64,000 bases of DNA from Pengzhenrongella frigida (GCF_004168625.1 NZ_SDWW01000009.1:1-64000), one strand, 5' to 3'. Shown: positions 9,000 through 18,361, numbered from the stretch's first letter. Numbers and translations: made by a program. The notes: a model not told the origin generated them from the letters alone.

Positions 9000-10022
9000 A
9001 TGACCGACCTGCGCAACGACCTGCCCGACGACGGGCCCGCGATCGAGCTCGCCATGGGGACGCTGGTGACCCTCGACGACGACCTCGCCGAGGTCGACGT
9101 CCTCGCCCAGCAGTCCGTGGCCGCGCGCAGCTCGACCCAGACCGTGATGCGCCGGTTCCGCCAGCACCGGGCCGCCATGAGCGGGTTCGTGGTGCTGGTC
9201 GCGATCATTCTGCTCGCGTTCAGCTCGATCGGGTTCGGCCCGGTGCCCGGGTGGTGGAAGCTCGACTTCAAGATCCCCATGCCGCTGGTCGACGCCGGTG
9301 CGCCGACGCTGTCCGTGTGGCCGCCCAGCCTCGGTGAGCACCCGTTCGGCCAGGACAACATCGGCCGCGACTACTTCGCCCTGACGATGAAGGGCGCGCA
9401 GCAGTCGCTGATCATCGCGTTCCTCGTCGGGATCGTCGGGACCGTGATCGGCACGGTGATCGGCGCGTGCGCCGGGTACTTCCGCGGCTGGACCGAGGCC
9501 GTGCTCATGCGGCTGACCGACGTGATGATCACCATCCCGCTGCTCGCCGTCGCCGCGGTCATCGCCGTGTCGAGCAAGGGGCTCGGTGGGGTCTGGATCC
9601 TCGGCGCCTTCCTCGGTCTGGTCACCTGGACCGGGTTGGCGCGGATCGTGCGCGGGGAGTTCCTGTCGCTGCGCGAGAAGGAGTTCGTCGACGCGGCGCG
9701 CTCGGTCGGCGCGTCGAGCGGGCGGATCATCTTCCGGCACATCCTGCCCAACACGATCGGGGTGATCATCGTGGCGGCGACGCTGGCGATCTCCTCGGCG
9801 ATCCTGCTCGAGTCGGCGCTGAGCTTCCTCGGGTTCGGCGTCCAGTCGCCCGACACCTCCCTCGGTCAGCTGATCAACAGCTACCGGTCGGCGATGACGA
9901 CCCGGCCGTGGCTGTTCTGGTGGCCCGGGCTGTTCATCATCGCGATCGCACTCGCCGTCAACTTCATCGGCGACGGGCTGCGCGACGCGTTCGACCCCCG
10001 CCAGGACCGCGTGAAGGCCTAG
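9000..10022 (+). CDS. Peptide-type ABC permease, DppC-like, operon 1
   Basis: A 340-residue permease with a cytoplasmic N-terminal tail of about 55 residues, one helix (GFVVLVAIILLAF), the characteristic HPFGQDNIGRDYFAL segment and an EAA loop (DAARSVGASSGRIIFRHILP). The ATG at 9000 follows a GAAGGA ribosome-binding site and lies 22 bases after the preceding stop. It forms the heterodimeric channel with the enlarged DppB-like protein. Confidence 0.9.
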   Translation: MTDLRNDLPDDGPAIELAMGTLVTLDDDLAEVDVLAQQSVAARSSTQTVMRRFRQHRAAMSGFVVLVAIILLAFSSIGFGPVPGWWKLDFKIPMPLVDAGAPTLSVWPPSLGEHPFGQDNIGRDYFALTMKGAQQSLIIAFLVGIVGTVIGTVIGACAGYFRGWTEAVLMRLTDVMITIPLLAVAAVIAVSSKGLGGVWILGAFLGLVTWTGLARIVRGEFLSLREKEFVDAARSVGASSGRIIFRHILPNTIGVIIVAATLAISSAILLESALSFLGFGVQSPDTSLGQLINSYRSAMTTRPWLFWWPGLFIIAIALAVNFIGDGLRDAFDPRQDRVKA

Positions 10023-10032
10023 GAGGCCCAAG

Positions 10033-11799
10033 ATGGCGATCGAGACTCAGGCGCCCGACCTGCGGCGCGCACCCGAAGACACCGGGCCGATCCTCGAGGT
10101 CCGCGGCCTCGGCGTCGACTTCCGGGTCGACGGCGAATGGGTGATGGCGGCGCGCGACGTCGACTTCACGATCAAGCCCGGCGAGGTGCTCGCCGTCGTC
10201 GGCGAGTCCGGGTCGGGCAAGTCGGTCTCCGCGATGGGGATCCTCGGGCTGCTGCCGAAGAACTCCCGCACCGTGGGCTCGGCCACGCTGCGGGGGACCG
10301 AGCTGATCGGCGCCCGACCGGCCGCGCTGCGCGCGGTGCGCGGCAACGACGTCGGGCTGATCTTCCAGGAGCCGATGACGGCGCTGAACCCCGTGCTGAC
10401 CAACGGGTTCCAGGTGTCCGAGGTGCTGCTCAGCCACCAGAACATCTCCCCGGCGCAGGCGCGCGAGCGCGCGATCGAGCTGTTCCGGCTCGTCGACCTG
10501 CCCAACCCCGAGGGCCGGTACGACAGCTACCCGCACCAGCTCTCCGGCGGGCAGCGCCAGCGCGTGATGATCGCGATGGCGATCGCGTGCGACCCCGTGC
10601 TGCTCATCGCGGACGAGCCGACCACCGCGCTCGACGTCACCGTCCAGGCGGAGATCCTCGACCTGCTGCGCACGCTGCACCACCGCCTCGACTCGGCCAT
10701 CCTGCTGATCACCCACGACATGGGCGTGGTCGCGGACCTGGCCGACACGGTCGTGGTCATGAAGGACGGTCGGGTGGTCGAGTCCGGCCCCATCCGGCAG
10801 GTCTTCTCGAGCCCCCGGCAGGGGTACACCCGAGAGCTGCTCGCGGCCGTGCCGCACCTCGGTGCCCAGATCGCGGCCGGGCAGCTCGTGGTGCGCGAGC
10901 CCGCGCCGGGGACGGCGGCCGTGACGGCGGGCCTCGAGGATCGCGCCCCCGCGCCGGTCGTCCCCGCGCTCGACCTGCGCAACCTCGTGCTCGAGTACCC
11001 CAGCCGCGGGCGCACGCCGGCCTTCCGCGCCGTCGACGACGTGTCGTTCTCGATCGCGCACGGCGAGGTCCTCGGCCTGGTGGGGGAGTCGGGGTCGGGC
11101 AAGACGACGATCGGCCGCGCCGTCGTCGGCCTGCTGCCCGTGGCGTCCGGCTCGGTCTCGATCGGCGGGACCGACGTGGCCGGCCTGTCCCGGCGCGAGC
11201 TGCGTCCGCTGCGCCGCCGGTCGGCGATCGTGTTCCAGGACCCCGCCGCCTCCCTCAACCCGCGGATGACCATCGGGGAGTCCATCGGCGAACCCCTGTT
11301 CATCCACGAGAAGCTGCGCAAGGCCGCGCTCGACCGCCGGGTCGAGGCGCTGCTCGACCAGGTCCAGCTGCCGCACGCGTACCGCAACCGCTTCCCGCAC
11401 GAGCTCTCCGGCGGGCAGCGCCAGCGCGTCGGGATCGCCCGGGCCCTGTCGCTCGGGCCGGACCTGCTGGTGGCGGACGAACCGACCAGCGCCCTCGACG
11501 TCTCCGTCCAGGCGCACGTGCTCGAGCTGTTCCAGGAGCTGCAGCGCGAGCAGGGCTTCGCGTGCCTGTTCATCAGCCACGACCTCGCGGTGGTCGAGAT
11601 CCTCGCCAGCCGGGTCGCGGTGCTCCACCGCGGGAAGCTCGCGGAGATCGGCACCCGCGAGGAGGTGCTGCTGCACCCGCGTGAGCCCTACACGCGCCGC
11701 CTCATCGCCGCTGCGCCCGTTCCCGACCCGGACGAGCAGCAGACCCGTCGAGCGGGTCGTGCCGCCGCACTGGCCGCCGGGGCCGACGCCGAGGACTAG
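10033..11799 (+). CDS. Fused DppD-DppF type ABC ATPase, operon 1
   Basis: A 588-residue protein with two complete ATPase domains. Each has Walker A GESGSGK, a signature LSGGQRQRV, Walker B (LIADEPTTALD and [11 protein letters not shown]) and a switch His (LITHDMG and FISHDLA). Each domain ends with an oligopeptide-transporter tail (GYTRELLAAVP and PYTRRLIAAAP). It replaces the two separate ATPases found in enterobacterial Dpp/Opp. The ATG follows the previous stop by ten bases with AGGAGG upstream. It is the last gene of the operon, with a hairpin after the stop. Confidence 0.92.
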   Translation: MAIETQAPDLRRAPEDTGPILEVRGLGVDFRVDGEWVMAARDVDFTIKPGEVLAVVGESGSGKSVSAMGILGLLPKNSRTVGSATLRGTELIGARPAALRAVRGNDVGLIFQEPMTALNPVLTNGFQVSEVLLSHQNISPAQARERAIELFRLVDLPNPEGRYDSYPHQLSGGQRQRVMIAMAIACDPVLLIADEPTTALDVTVQAEILDLLRTLHHRLDSAILLITHDMGVVADLADTVVVMKDGRVVESGPIRQVFSSPRQGYTRELLAAVPHLGAQIAAGQLVVREPAPGTAAVTAGLEDRAPAPVVPALDLRNLVLEYPSRGRTPAFRAVDDVSFSIAHGEVLGLVGESGSGKTTIGRAVVGLLPVASGSVSIGGTDVAGLSRRELRPLRRRSAIVFQDPAASLNPRMTIGESIGEPLFIHEKLRKAALDRRVEALLDQVQLPHAYRNRFPHELSGGQRQRVGIARALSLGPDLLVADEPTSALDVSVQAHVLELFQELQREQGFACLFISHDLAVVEILASRVAVLHRGKLAEIGTREEVLLHPREPYTRRLIAAAPVPDPDEQQTRRAGRAAALAAGADAED

Positions 11800-11801
11800 C
11801 A

Positions 11802-11822
11802 CCCGCGAACCTGGCTCGCGGG
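11802..11822. terminator. Hairpin between convergent genes
   Basis: cccgcga (11802-11808) pairs with tcgcggg (11816-11822) across a seven-base loop. It starts three bases past the ATPase stop and just before the stop of the convergent PH-domain gene, fitting a shared intrinsic-type terminator. No T-run is present. Confidence 0.5.
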
Positions 11823-11829
11823 CCGGGGG

Positions 11830-12507
11830 TCACACCAGTGCGGTCATCACGACGAGCGCCGCCGACACGCCCGCGACGACGAGCACGCCGCGGGCCAGGC
11901 GCGTACGCACCACGGGCGCGCCGCCGGGCGGGCACAGCGGTGCGCCGCCGGGCGGGCACTGCGGTGCGCCGCCGGTCGGGCACAGCGGCGCGCCGTCGGT
12001 CTCGACCGAACGCCCCCATTCGCGCCGCACCCAGGCAGCGACCGCCCCGGACTGGCTCGCGCTCGAGGCGCTCGCGGTCGGGAGCACCTCGTCGGGGCCC
12101 AGACCGAGCGTCTGCACCTCGCGGAGCGTCAGCCGGGCGTCGGTGTGCCGGCCGGACGCCGGGGCCGCCCAGGCCGTGAAGCGACGCCCGTCCGTGGTCA
12201 CGAGGGTCAGCGCGTAGCGCGTGCGCACCTCGGCGAGCGCCGCCCAGGGCACCATGACGTCCCGCACGACGTTGCGCAGCGCGACACCCGTGGGGGAGAC
12301 CTCGACGGAGGGTCGCACCAGCACGGCGTAGACCAGCGTCGCGGCGAGCACCAGGCCCGGCACCTGACGGACCAGGCCGACCGGGCCGCCGTCGTGCACC
12401 GCGAACCACGACCAGCCGAGCGTCACGAGCCCCCAGCCGACCGCTGCGGCGATCGCCGAGCGCGGCCGAACGGTGTGGCCGGTCACGGGGGGAGGCACGC
12501 CGACCAT
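11830..12507 (-). CDS. PH-domain (Cfp6-like) membrane protein
   Basis: A 225-residue membrane protein. Two helices near the N-terminus (AAAVGWGLVTLGWSWFAV and VPGLVLAATLVYAVLV) precede a bacterial PH-like domain with VEVSPTGVALRNVVRDVMVPWAALAEV, typical of actinobacterial Cfp6/PH-domain proteins of unknown role. A third helix (VLVVAGVSAALVVMTAL) lies at the C-terminus. Between the domain and that last helix is a Gly-Ala-Pro-Cys repeat encoded by 24-bp tandem units. The ATG at 12507 is the first start that gives the family N-terminus. It is convergent to peptide operon 1 and divergent from operon 2. Confidence 0.75.
   Translation of the reverse strand: MVGVPPPVTGHTVRPRSAIAAAVGWGLVTLGWSWFAVHDGGPVGLVRQVPGLVLAATLVYAVLVRPSVEVSPTGVALRNVVRDVMVPWAALAEVRTRYALTLVTTDGRRFTAWAAPASGRHTDARLTLREVQTLGLGPDEVLPTASASSASQSGAVAAWVRREWGRSVETDGAPLCPTGGAPQCPPGGAPLCPPGGAPVVRTRLARGVLVVAGVSAALVVMTALV
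11918..11999. repeat. 24-bp tandem repeat inside PH-domain gene
   Basis: Units at 11918-11941, 11942-11965 and 11966-11989, differing at one to three positions, plus a 10-base partial copy. Each adds eight residues such as GGAPLCPP. The unit length is a multiple of three, so copy-number change would keep the frame. Confidence 0.9.
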
Positions 12508-12839
12508 CGTTCCATGGTCAGGACGGACCGACCGCCCTATCAGACCCGGAGCGATCCTGCGGCGATCCTGTCCGATTCGTGGACACACCAGACCGCGATC
12601 GGGAGACGGATCACGGGATCGAGCGGCAGACAGGTTCGGCGCTGTCTCATATGCTGGACGGTACTCACCAGTATCAATCGTGTAACGATTCGGCACGGCG
12701 CCGCAGTCGTGGAGTTTGTCCGGTTGGCGTTCGGTAGCCTCTTCGCAACCCATGGAGCGCGTGGGTGCTATCGCGGGCGGGTTCGGTCTGGCCCGGTACC
12801 TGGTGGCTTCCCGTGCCGCCATCCCTTTCAGGAGGAACA
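12508..12839 (+). promoter_or_regulatory. 332-base gap: promoter region of peptide-transport operon 2
   Basis: Holds the palindrome AATCGT-GTA-ACGATT (12676-12690), ttgtcc (12716-12721) and a -10-like tagcct (12735-12740). Spacing matches that upstream of operon 1 to within a base. A roughly 95-base leader follows, ending in AGGAGG (12830-12835). The promoter of the divergent PH-domain gene should also be here, but I see no convincing one. The short upstream ORFs in the leader look like chance. Confidence 0.5.
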
Positions 12840-14465
12840 TTGAAGATCAGGCGCATCGCCGGCTTCGCGGCTTCAGTTGCAGTGGGTGCACTTGTGCTCA
12901 CGGCCTGCAGCAGCACGCCGAGCGACACCGAGAGCACGTCCGCCGCCGCCGAGGGAACCTCGACCGGCATCGTGACGGCGAACAGCAGCGAGCCCCAGAA
13001 CCCCCTGGTCCCGGGCAACATCAACGAGGTGGGTGGCGGCAAGGTCGTCGACCTCCTCTTCGCCGGCCTGGTCTACTACGACGCCGCGGGTGAGCCCCAC
13101 AACGAGGTCGCCGAGTCGATCGAGACCACGGACGCCCAGAACTACACGATCACGCTGAAGTCCGGTCTGACGTACTCCAACGACGAGCCGGTCATCGCGA
13201 AGAACTTCGTGGACGCCTGGAACTACACCGCTCTCCTGAGCAACGCCCAGCTCGGAAGCTACTTCTTCGAGGACATCGAGGGCTTCTCCTACGACGAGGA
13301 CTCCGCTCTCACGGGTCTCGCCGTGGTCGACGACACGTCCTTCACCGTCAAGCTCAAGGAGCCGCGGGCCGACTTCCCGCTGCGCCTCGGCTACTCGGCG
13401 TTCTTCCCGCTGCCGGAGGTGGCCTTCACGGACATCGCCGCGTTCGGTGAGAACCCGATCGGCAACGGCCCGTACATGCTGGCCAAGGAAGGCGCCTGGC
13501 AGCACAACGTCGGGATCGACCTCATCCCGAACCCGGCGTACGAGGGCGACCGCACCGCGAAGAACGGCGGCGTCACGTTCACGTTCTACGCGAGCCAGGA
13601 GGCCGCGTACAACGACCTGCTCGCCGACCAGCTCGACGTGCTCGACGCCGTCCCGGACAGCGCCTTCGGCACGTTCGAGGACGAGCTCGGCGACCGCGCG
13701 GTGAACCAGCCGGCAGCCGTCTTCCAGTCCTTCACCATCCCGCAGAACCTGCCCGGCTTCTCGGGTGAAGAGGGTGCGCTCCGCCGCGCCGCGATCTCGA
13801 TGGCCATCAACCGCCCCGAGATCACGGACGCGATCTTCCAGGGCACCCGCACCCCGGCCAACGACTTCACGTCGCCGGTCATCGCCGGCTGGTCGGACAC
13901 CATCCCCGGTGCTGAGGTTCTCGACTACAACGAGACCGAGGCCAAGGCCCTGTGGGCCGAGGCTGACGCGATCGCGCCGTACACCGGCACGTTCACCATC
14001 GGCTACAACGCCGATGGTGGCCACCAGGCCTGGGTCGACGCCGTGACCAACAGCATCAAGAACACCCTCGGCATCGCGTCCGAGGGCAACCCGTACCCGG
14101 ACTTCAAGTCGTTCCGCGACGACGTCACCAACCGGACCATCACGGGTGCGTTCCGCACCGGCTGGCAGGCGGACTACCCGGGGCTGTTCAACTTCCTCGG
14201 CCCGATCTACGCCACCGACGCCAGCTCGAACGACGGCGACTACACGAACCCCGAGTTCGACGCGCTGCTCGCCGACGGCTCGACGGCCGCCACGGTCGAC
14301 GAGGCCAACAAGCTCTTCCAGCAGGCGCAGGAGATCCTCTTCACGGACCTCCCGGCCATCCCGCTGTGGTACTCGAACGTGACCGGCGGTTCGGCCGCCA
14401 CGGTCGACAACGTCGAGTTCGGCTGGAACAGCGTTCCGCTCTACTACGAGGTCACGAAGAGCTGA
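12840..14465 (+). CDS. Peptide/nickel-type ABC substrate-binding lipoprotein (SBP family 5), operon 2
   Basis: A 541-residue lipoprotein with signal peptide and lipobox VLTAC. It has the DppA/OppA-type features EPQNPLVPGNINEVGGGKV, KNFVDAWNYTALLSNAQ and LPAIPLWYSNVTGG. It starts at TTG 12840, the only in-frame start close to a perfect AGGAGG four bases upstream; the earlier in-frame start at 12765 gives no signal peptide. It resembles the operon 1 protein in family but is clearly diverged in sequence, so the two probably differ in cargo. Confidence 0.9.
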   Translation: MKIRRIAGFAASVAVGALVLTACSSTPSDTESTSAAAEGTSTGIVTANSSEPQNPLVPGNINEVGGGKVVDLLFAGLVYYDAAGEPHNEVAESIETTDAQNYTITLKSGLTYSNDEPVIAKNFVDAWNYTALLSNAQLGSYFFEDIEGFSYDEDSALTGLAVVDDTSFTVKLKEPRADFPLRLGYSAFFPLPEVAFTDIAAFGENPIGNGPYMLAKEGAWQHNVGIDLIPNPAYEGDRTAKNGGVTFTFYASQEAAYNDLLADQLDVLDAVPDSAFGTFEDELGDRAVNQPAAVFQSFTIPQNLPGFSGEEGALRRAAISMAINRPEITDAIFQGTRTPANDFTSPVIAGWSDTIPGAEVLDYNETEAKALWAEADAIAPYTGTFTIGYNADGGHQAWVDAVTNSIKNTLGIASEGNPYPDFKSFRDDVTNRTITGAFRTGWQADYPGLFNFLGPIYATDASSNDGDYTNPEFDALLADGSTAATVDEANKLFQQAQEILFTDLPAIPLWYSNVTGGSAATVDNVEFGWNSVPLYYEVTKS

Positions 14466-14480
14466 CCTAGTTCGAGCGCG

Positions 14481-14519
14481 TGAGGGGGGTGGGACCCGAC
14501 CGGGCCCCACCCCCCTTCA
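14481..14519 (+). terminator. Hairpin after SBP gene, operon 2
   Basis: Stem aggggggtggg (14483-14493) with cccacccccct (14506-14516), 11 bp with a 12-base loop, ending in tt. It follows the SBP stop by about 15 bases. A -10-like tagagt (14554-14559) downstream may restart transcription for the permease genes. Confidence 0.75.
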
Positions 14520-14553
14520 CATGAGCAAGTAGTGCAACCGGCCAGCTGCGGTC

Positions 14554-14559
14554 TAGAGT
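14554..14559 (+). promoter_or_regulatory. Possible internal promoter before dppB2
   Basis: tagagt fits the TANNNT -10 consensus and lies 54 bases before the permease start. No good -35 is visible. It would supply permease and ATPase mRNA if the upstream hairpin stops most transcripts. Confidence 0.35.
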
Positions 14560-14613
14560 GACGCGCCGCTGTGTGAACGTTTCCCGAATATTCCCCCACG
14601 AGAAGGAGACCTG

Positions 14614-15540
14614 ATGGCCTGGTACATCGGGCGCAGGGTCTTGCAGATGATCCCGGTTTTCCTCGGGGCGACGCTGCTCATCTATGCCATGGTCTTCCTG
14701 CTGCCCGGTGACCCCGTGGCGGCCCTCGGAGGCGATCGGGGTCTGAACCCCGCCGTCGCCGAGCAGATCCGTGCAGAGTTCAACCTGGACAAGCCGTTCT
14801 TCGTCCAGTACCTGCTCTACCTCAAGGGCATCCTCACTCTCGACTTCGGGACGACGTTCTCGGGCCGTGCGGTCATCGACGTCATGGGTGAAGCGTTCCC
14901 CGTGACCATCCAGCTCGCCGTGATGGCCCTGATCTTCGAAGGTGTGCTCGGGATCGGTTTCGGCCTCATCGCCGGCCTGCGCAAGGGTGGCGTCTTCGAC
15001 GCGACCCTCCTGCTGGTCAGCCTGTTCGTCATCGCGATGCCGACGTTCGTGATCGGTTTCGTGATGCAGTACGTCGTGGGTGTGAAGCTCCAGTGGCTGC
15101 CCCCCACGGTCGGCGGCGACGTCTCGTTCCAGACCCTGCTGATGCCCGCGATCGTGCTCGGCGCGGTCTCGTTCGCGTACGTCCTGCGCCTCACCCGGAC
15201 CTCGGTCGCGGAGAACCTCAGCGCCGACTTCGTGCGCACCGCCACGGCGAAGGGGCTCACCCGCAGCCGCGTGGTCAACGTGCACGTGCTGCGCAACTCG
15301 CTGATCCCGGTCATCACGTTCCTCGGCGCGGACCTCGGTGGCCTGATGGCCGGCGCGATCGTGACCGAGGGGATCTTCAACATCCCCGGCGTCGGCAACA
15401 CGCTGTACAAGGCGATCCAGCAGGGGCAGGCACCGACGGTCGTCTCGCTCGTGACCGTGCTCGTGATCGTCTACATCTTCGCCAACCTCTTCGTGGACCT
15501 GCTGTACGCGGCCCTGGATCCGAGGATTCGATATGCCTGA
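14614..15540 (+). CDS. Peptide-type ABC permease, DppB-like, operon 2
   Basis: A 308-residue permease of ordinary length. It has the N-terminal RRVLQMIPVFLGATLLIYAM helix, the GDPVAALGG segment and EAA loop RTATAKGLTRSRVVNVHVLR, and ends with ALDPRIRYA as DppB proteins do. AAGGAG lies five bases before the ATG. It overlaps the DppC start by eight bases. It lacks the 200-residue insertion of its operon 1 counterpart. Confidence 0.93.
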   Translation: MAWYIGRRVLQMIPVFLGATLLIYAMVFLLPGDPVAALGGDRGLNPAVAEQIRAEFNLDKPFFVQYLLYLKGILTLDFGTTFSGRAVIDVMGEAFPVTIQLAVMALIFEGVLGIGFGLIAGLRKGGVFDATLLLVSLFVIAMPTFVIGFVMQYVVGVKLQWLPPTVGGDVSFQTLLMPAIVLGAVSFAYVLRLTRTSVAENLSADFVRTATAKGLTRSRVVNVHVLRNSLIPVITFLGADLGGLMAGAIVTEGIFNIPGVGNTLYKAIQQGQAPTVVSLVTVLVIVYIFANLFVDLLYAALDPRIRYA

Positions 15541-16477
15541 ACTGACCCGCCCGCACCAGAGCCACTTCTTCGCGGACCTCGACTCCACCCCGCTCGGACT
15601 GGTCGACCTCGTCGACGAGTCGGCCGCTCCGGCGAGCCTGTGGGTCGAGGCCTGGCACTCGCTGCGCCGCCGGCCGCTGTTCTGGATCTCCGCCACCCTG
15701 ATCGCGCTGGTGACGCTCGTCGCGCTCTTCCCGAGCCTGTTCACCTCGCTCGACCCGGGGTTCTGCGAGCTCAAGTACAGCCTCGACCCGCCGACCGCCG
15801 GCCACCCGTTCGGGTTCGACCGGCAGGGGTGCGACATCTACTCCCGCACCATCTACGGCGCGCGTGCCTCGGTCACGGTGGGCGTGCTCACCACCCTGGT
15901 CGTCGTGCTGATCGGCTCGGTCTTCGGCGCGTTCGCCGGGTTCTACGGCGGCTGGTTCGACTCGCTGCTCTCGCGGGTCACCGACATCTTCTTCGCGATC
16001 CCGCTGGTGCTCGCCGCCATCGTCGTGATGCAGATGTACGACGACGTGAGCGTCATGACCGTCACGGTCGTGCTGGGCGTCTTCGGCTGGCCGCAGATCG
16101 CTCGGATCACCCGTGGTGCGGTGATGAGCGTCAAGAACGCCGACTTCATCACCGCCGCGAAGGCTCTCGGGTCGTCGCGGCTCGCGACGCTCGCCCGGCA
16201 CGTCATGCCGAACTCCGCCGCGCCGATCATCGTCACGGCGACGGTGTCGCTCGGGATCTTCATCGTGGCCGAGGCGACGCTGTCCTACCTCGGGATCGGC
16301 CTGCCGACGTCGATCGTCTCGTGGGGGGCTGACATCTCCAAGGCGCAGGCCTCGCTCCGCAGCCAGCCGTCCGTGCTGTTCTACCCGGCCGGGGCGCTCG
16401 CCCTCACGGTGCTCAGCTTCATCATGATGGGCGACGTCGTCCGCGACGCCCTGGACCCGAAGGCGCGCAAGCGATGA
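15533..16477 (+). CDS. Peptide-type ABC permease, DppC-like, operon 2
   Basis: A 314-residue permease with N-terminal cytoplasmic tail, first helix ISATLIALVTLVALFPSLF, the HPFGFDRQGCDIYSR signature and EAA loop TAAKALGSSRLATLARHVMP. The ATG at 15533 lies inside the end of dppB2, so translation is probably coupled. It ends DALDPKARKR and overlaps the ATPase start by four bases. Confidence 0.93.
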   Translation: MPELTRPHQSHFFADLDSTPLGLVDLVDESAAPASLWVEAWHSLRRRPLFWISATLIALVTLVALFPSLFTSLDPGFCELKYSLDPPTAGHPFGFDRQGCDIYSRTIYGARASVTVGVLTTLVVVLIGSVFGAFAGFYGGWFDSLLSRVTDIFFAIPLVLAAIVVMQMYDDVSVMTVTVVLGVFGWPQIARITRGAVMSVKNADFITAAKALGSSRLATLARHVMPNSAAPIIVTATVSLGIFIVAEATLSYLGIGLPTSIVSWGADISKAQASLRSQPSVLFYPAGALALTVLSFIMMGDVVRDALDPKARKR

Positions 16478-18192
16478 GCCAGACCCTTCCCACCGCCCCC
16501 GTCGTGGTGGCGGACAGCAACGTGCACGTCCCGCTCCTGGCGATCCGGGACTTGGAGGTCTCGTTCACGACCGCCACGGGGCTCGTCTCGGCCGTGCGCG
16601 GGGTGGACCTCACCGTCTACCCCGGCCAGACGGTCGCGATCGTCGGCGAGTCCGGATCGGGCAAGTCGACGACCGCGCACGCGATCATCGACCTGCTCCC
16701 GGGCACCGGCAAGGTGACCGCGGGGTCGATCATGTTCGACGGCACCGAGATCACCACCGCCACCGAGAAGGAGATCATCGCGCTGCGCGGCCGGGCGATC
16801 GGTCTGGTCCCGCAGGACCCGATGTCGAACCTCAACCCGGTCTGGAAGATCGGGTACCAGGTCAAGGAGGCGCTCAAGGCGAACGGCATCGCCAAGGGTT
16901 CCGCCGCGAACGCCCGGGTCACCGAGCTCCTCGAGGAGGCCGGCCTGCCCGACGCCGCCCGGCGTGCCAAGCAGTACCCCCACGAGTTCTCCGGTGGGAT
17001 GCGCCAGCGCGCCCTGATCGCGATCGCCCTCGCGGCGCGACCCAAGCTGCTCATCGCGGACGAGCCGACGTCGGCCCTGGACGTCACCGTCCAGCGCCAG
17101 ATCCTCGACCACCTCCAGCACCTCACCGAGGAGCTGGGTACCGCGGTGCTGTTCATCACGCACGACCTGGGGCTGGCCGCCGAGCGTGCCGAGCACCTCG
17201 TGGTGATGTACCGCGGCAAGGTCGTCGAGTCCGGCCCGGCCGCCCAGATCCTCTCCGCGCCCCGGCACCCGTACACCCAGCGCCTCGTGGCGTCGGCGCC
17301 GTCGCTCGCCTCGCGTCGCATCCAGAGCGCCAAGGCGCTCGGCGTGACGGCGACGGAGCTGCTCGCCCCCACGGGTGGCGACGGCGTCAGCGAGACCCGG
17401 CCGGACATCGTCGTCGTCGACAACCTCACCAAGGTCTTCCACCTGCGTGGGGGGCGTCCCGGCGCGGCCAAGACGTTCAAGGCCGTCGACGACGTGTCGT
17501 TCACGATCAAGCGCGGCACGACGATGGCGCTGGTCGGCGAGTCCGGGTCGGGCAAGTCGACCGTCGCGAACATCATGCTCAACCTGATCGATCCCACCGA
17601 GGGCAAGATCAACTTCGAGGGCACCGACCTGAGCACCCTGAACAAGAAGCAGCTGTTCGCGTTCCGTCGCCGGGTGCAGCCGATCTTCCAGGACCCGTAC
17701 GGCTCCCTCGACCCGATGTACTCGATCTACCGCACGATCGAGGAGCCGCTGCGCACCCACCGGGTCGGCGACCGCAAGTCCCGGCTGCAGAAGGTGCGCG
17801 ACCTGCTCGACATGGTCTCGCTCCCGCAGTCGACGATGCGCCGGTTCCCGAACGAGCTCTCCGGTGGCCAGCGCCAGCGGGTCGCGATCGCGCGGGCGCT
17901 CGCGCTCGAGCCCGACGTCATCGTGTGCGACGAGGCCGTGTCGGCGCTCGACGTGCTGGTCCAGGCGCAGATCCTCACGCTGCTCAACGACCTGCAGGCC
18001 GAGCTCGGCCTGACGTACCTGTTCATCACCCACGACCTCGCGGTCGTCCGACAGGTCGCCGACCAGGTGTGCGTGATGAAGACCGGCAAGATCGTCGAGT
18101 CCGCGACGACGGACGAGGTCTTCGACAACCCGCGCGAGGAGTACACGCGGGAGCTGCTCGCCGCGATCCCGGGCGCCAAGCTCACGTTCTGA
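16474..18192 (+). CDS. Fused DppD-DppF type ABC ATPase, operon 2
   Basis: A 572-residue double ATPase. Domain 1 has GESGSGKSTT, FSGGMRQRALIAIAL and [12 protein letters not shown]; domain 2 has [25 protein letters not shown] and VIVCDEAVSALD. Ala-Val replaces Pro-Thr after the Walker B Glu in domain 2; the catalytic Glu is kept. Oligopeptide-type tails follow each domain. The ATG overlaps the DppC stop. It is the last gene of the operon, followed by a strong hairpin. Confidence 0.92.
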   Translation: MSQTLPTAPVVVADSNVHVPLLAIRDLEVSFTTATGLVSAVRGVDLTVYPGQTVAIVGESGSGKSTTAHAIIDLLPGTGKVTAGSIMFDGTEITTATEKEIIALRGRAIGLVPQDPMSNLNPVWKIGYQVKEALKANGIAKGSAANARVTELLEEAGLPDAARRAKQYPHEFSGGMRQRALIAIALAARPKLLIADEPTSALDVTVQRQILDHLQHLTEELGTAVLFITHDLGLAAERAEHLVVMYRGKVVESGPAAQILSAPRHPYTQRLVASAPSLASRRIQSAKALGVTATELLAPTGGDGVSETRPDIVVVDNLTKVFHLRGGRPGAAKTFKAVDDVSFTIKRGTTMALVGESGSGKSTVANIMLNLIDPTEGKINFEGTDLSTLNKKQLFAFRRRVQPIFQDPYGSLDPMYSIYRTIEEPLRTHRVGDRKSRLQKVRDLLDMVSLPQSTMRRFPNELSGGQRQRVAIARALALEPDVIVCDEAVSALDVLVQAQILTLLNDLQAELGLTYLFITHDLAVVRQVADQVCVMKTGKIVESATTDEVFDNPREEYTRELLAAIPGAKLTF

Positions 18193-18233
18193 GCCGCCGT
18201 CGCGCACCCAACTCTGTGGTGCACGGCACGGCC

Positions 18234-18271
18234 CTTCTGGCCCTGTCCCGATGCCGGGACGGGGCCAGAAG
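18234..18271 (+). terminator. Terminator of peptide operon 2
   Basis: Arms 18234-18250 and 18255-18271 form a 17-bp stem with one T-G pair and a four-base loop. It lies 42 bases after the ATPase stop and upstream of the typA promoter. Confidence 0.75.
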
Positions 18272-18305
18272 TGCGCCCGCGGCGAGTGCCGGGCCGCTGA
18301 GAAGG

Positions 18306-18311
18306 TAGAAT
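18306..18311 (+). promoter_or_regulatory. typA -10 box
   Basis: tagaat matches the actinobacterial -10 consensus. It predicts a leader of about 44 bases before the ATG at 18362. No clear -35 is seen. Confidence 0.5.
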
Positions 18312-18361
18312 TGTCGGCGCGCCCCACGACGCGGCGCTCCCCATCTTTGAAACGAGTACTC

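Noticed and set aside
2840-18192. Three transporter operons as a horizontally acquired island
   Set aside because: Base composition and codon use match the neighbours, and there are no integrase, IS or tRNA borders.
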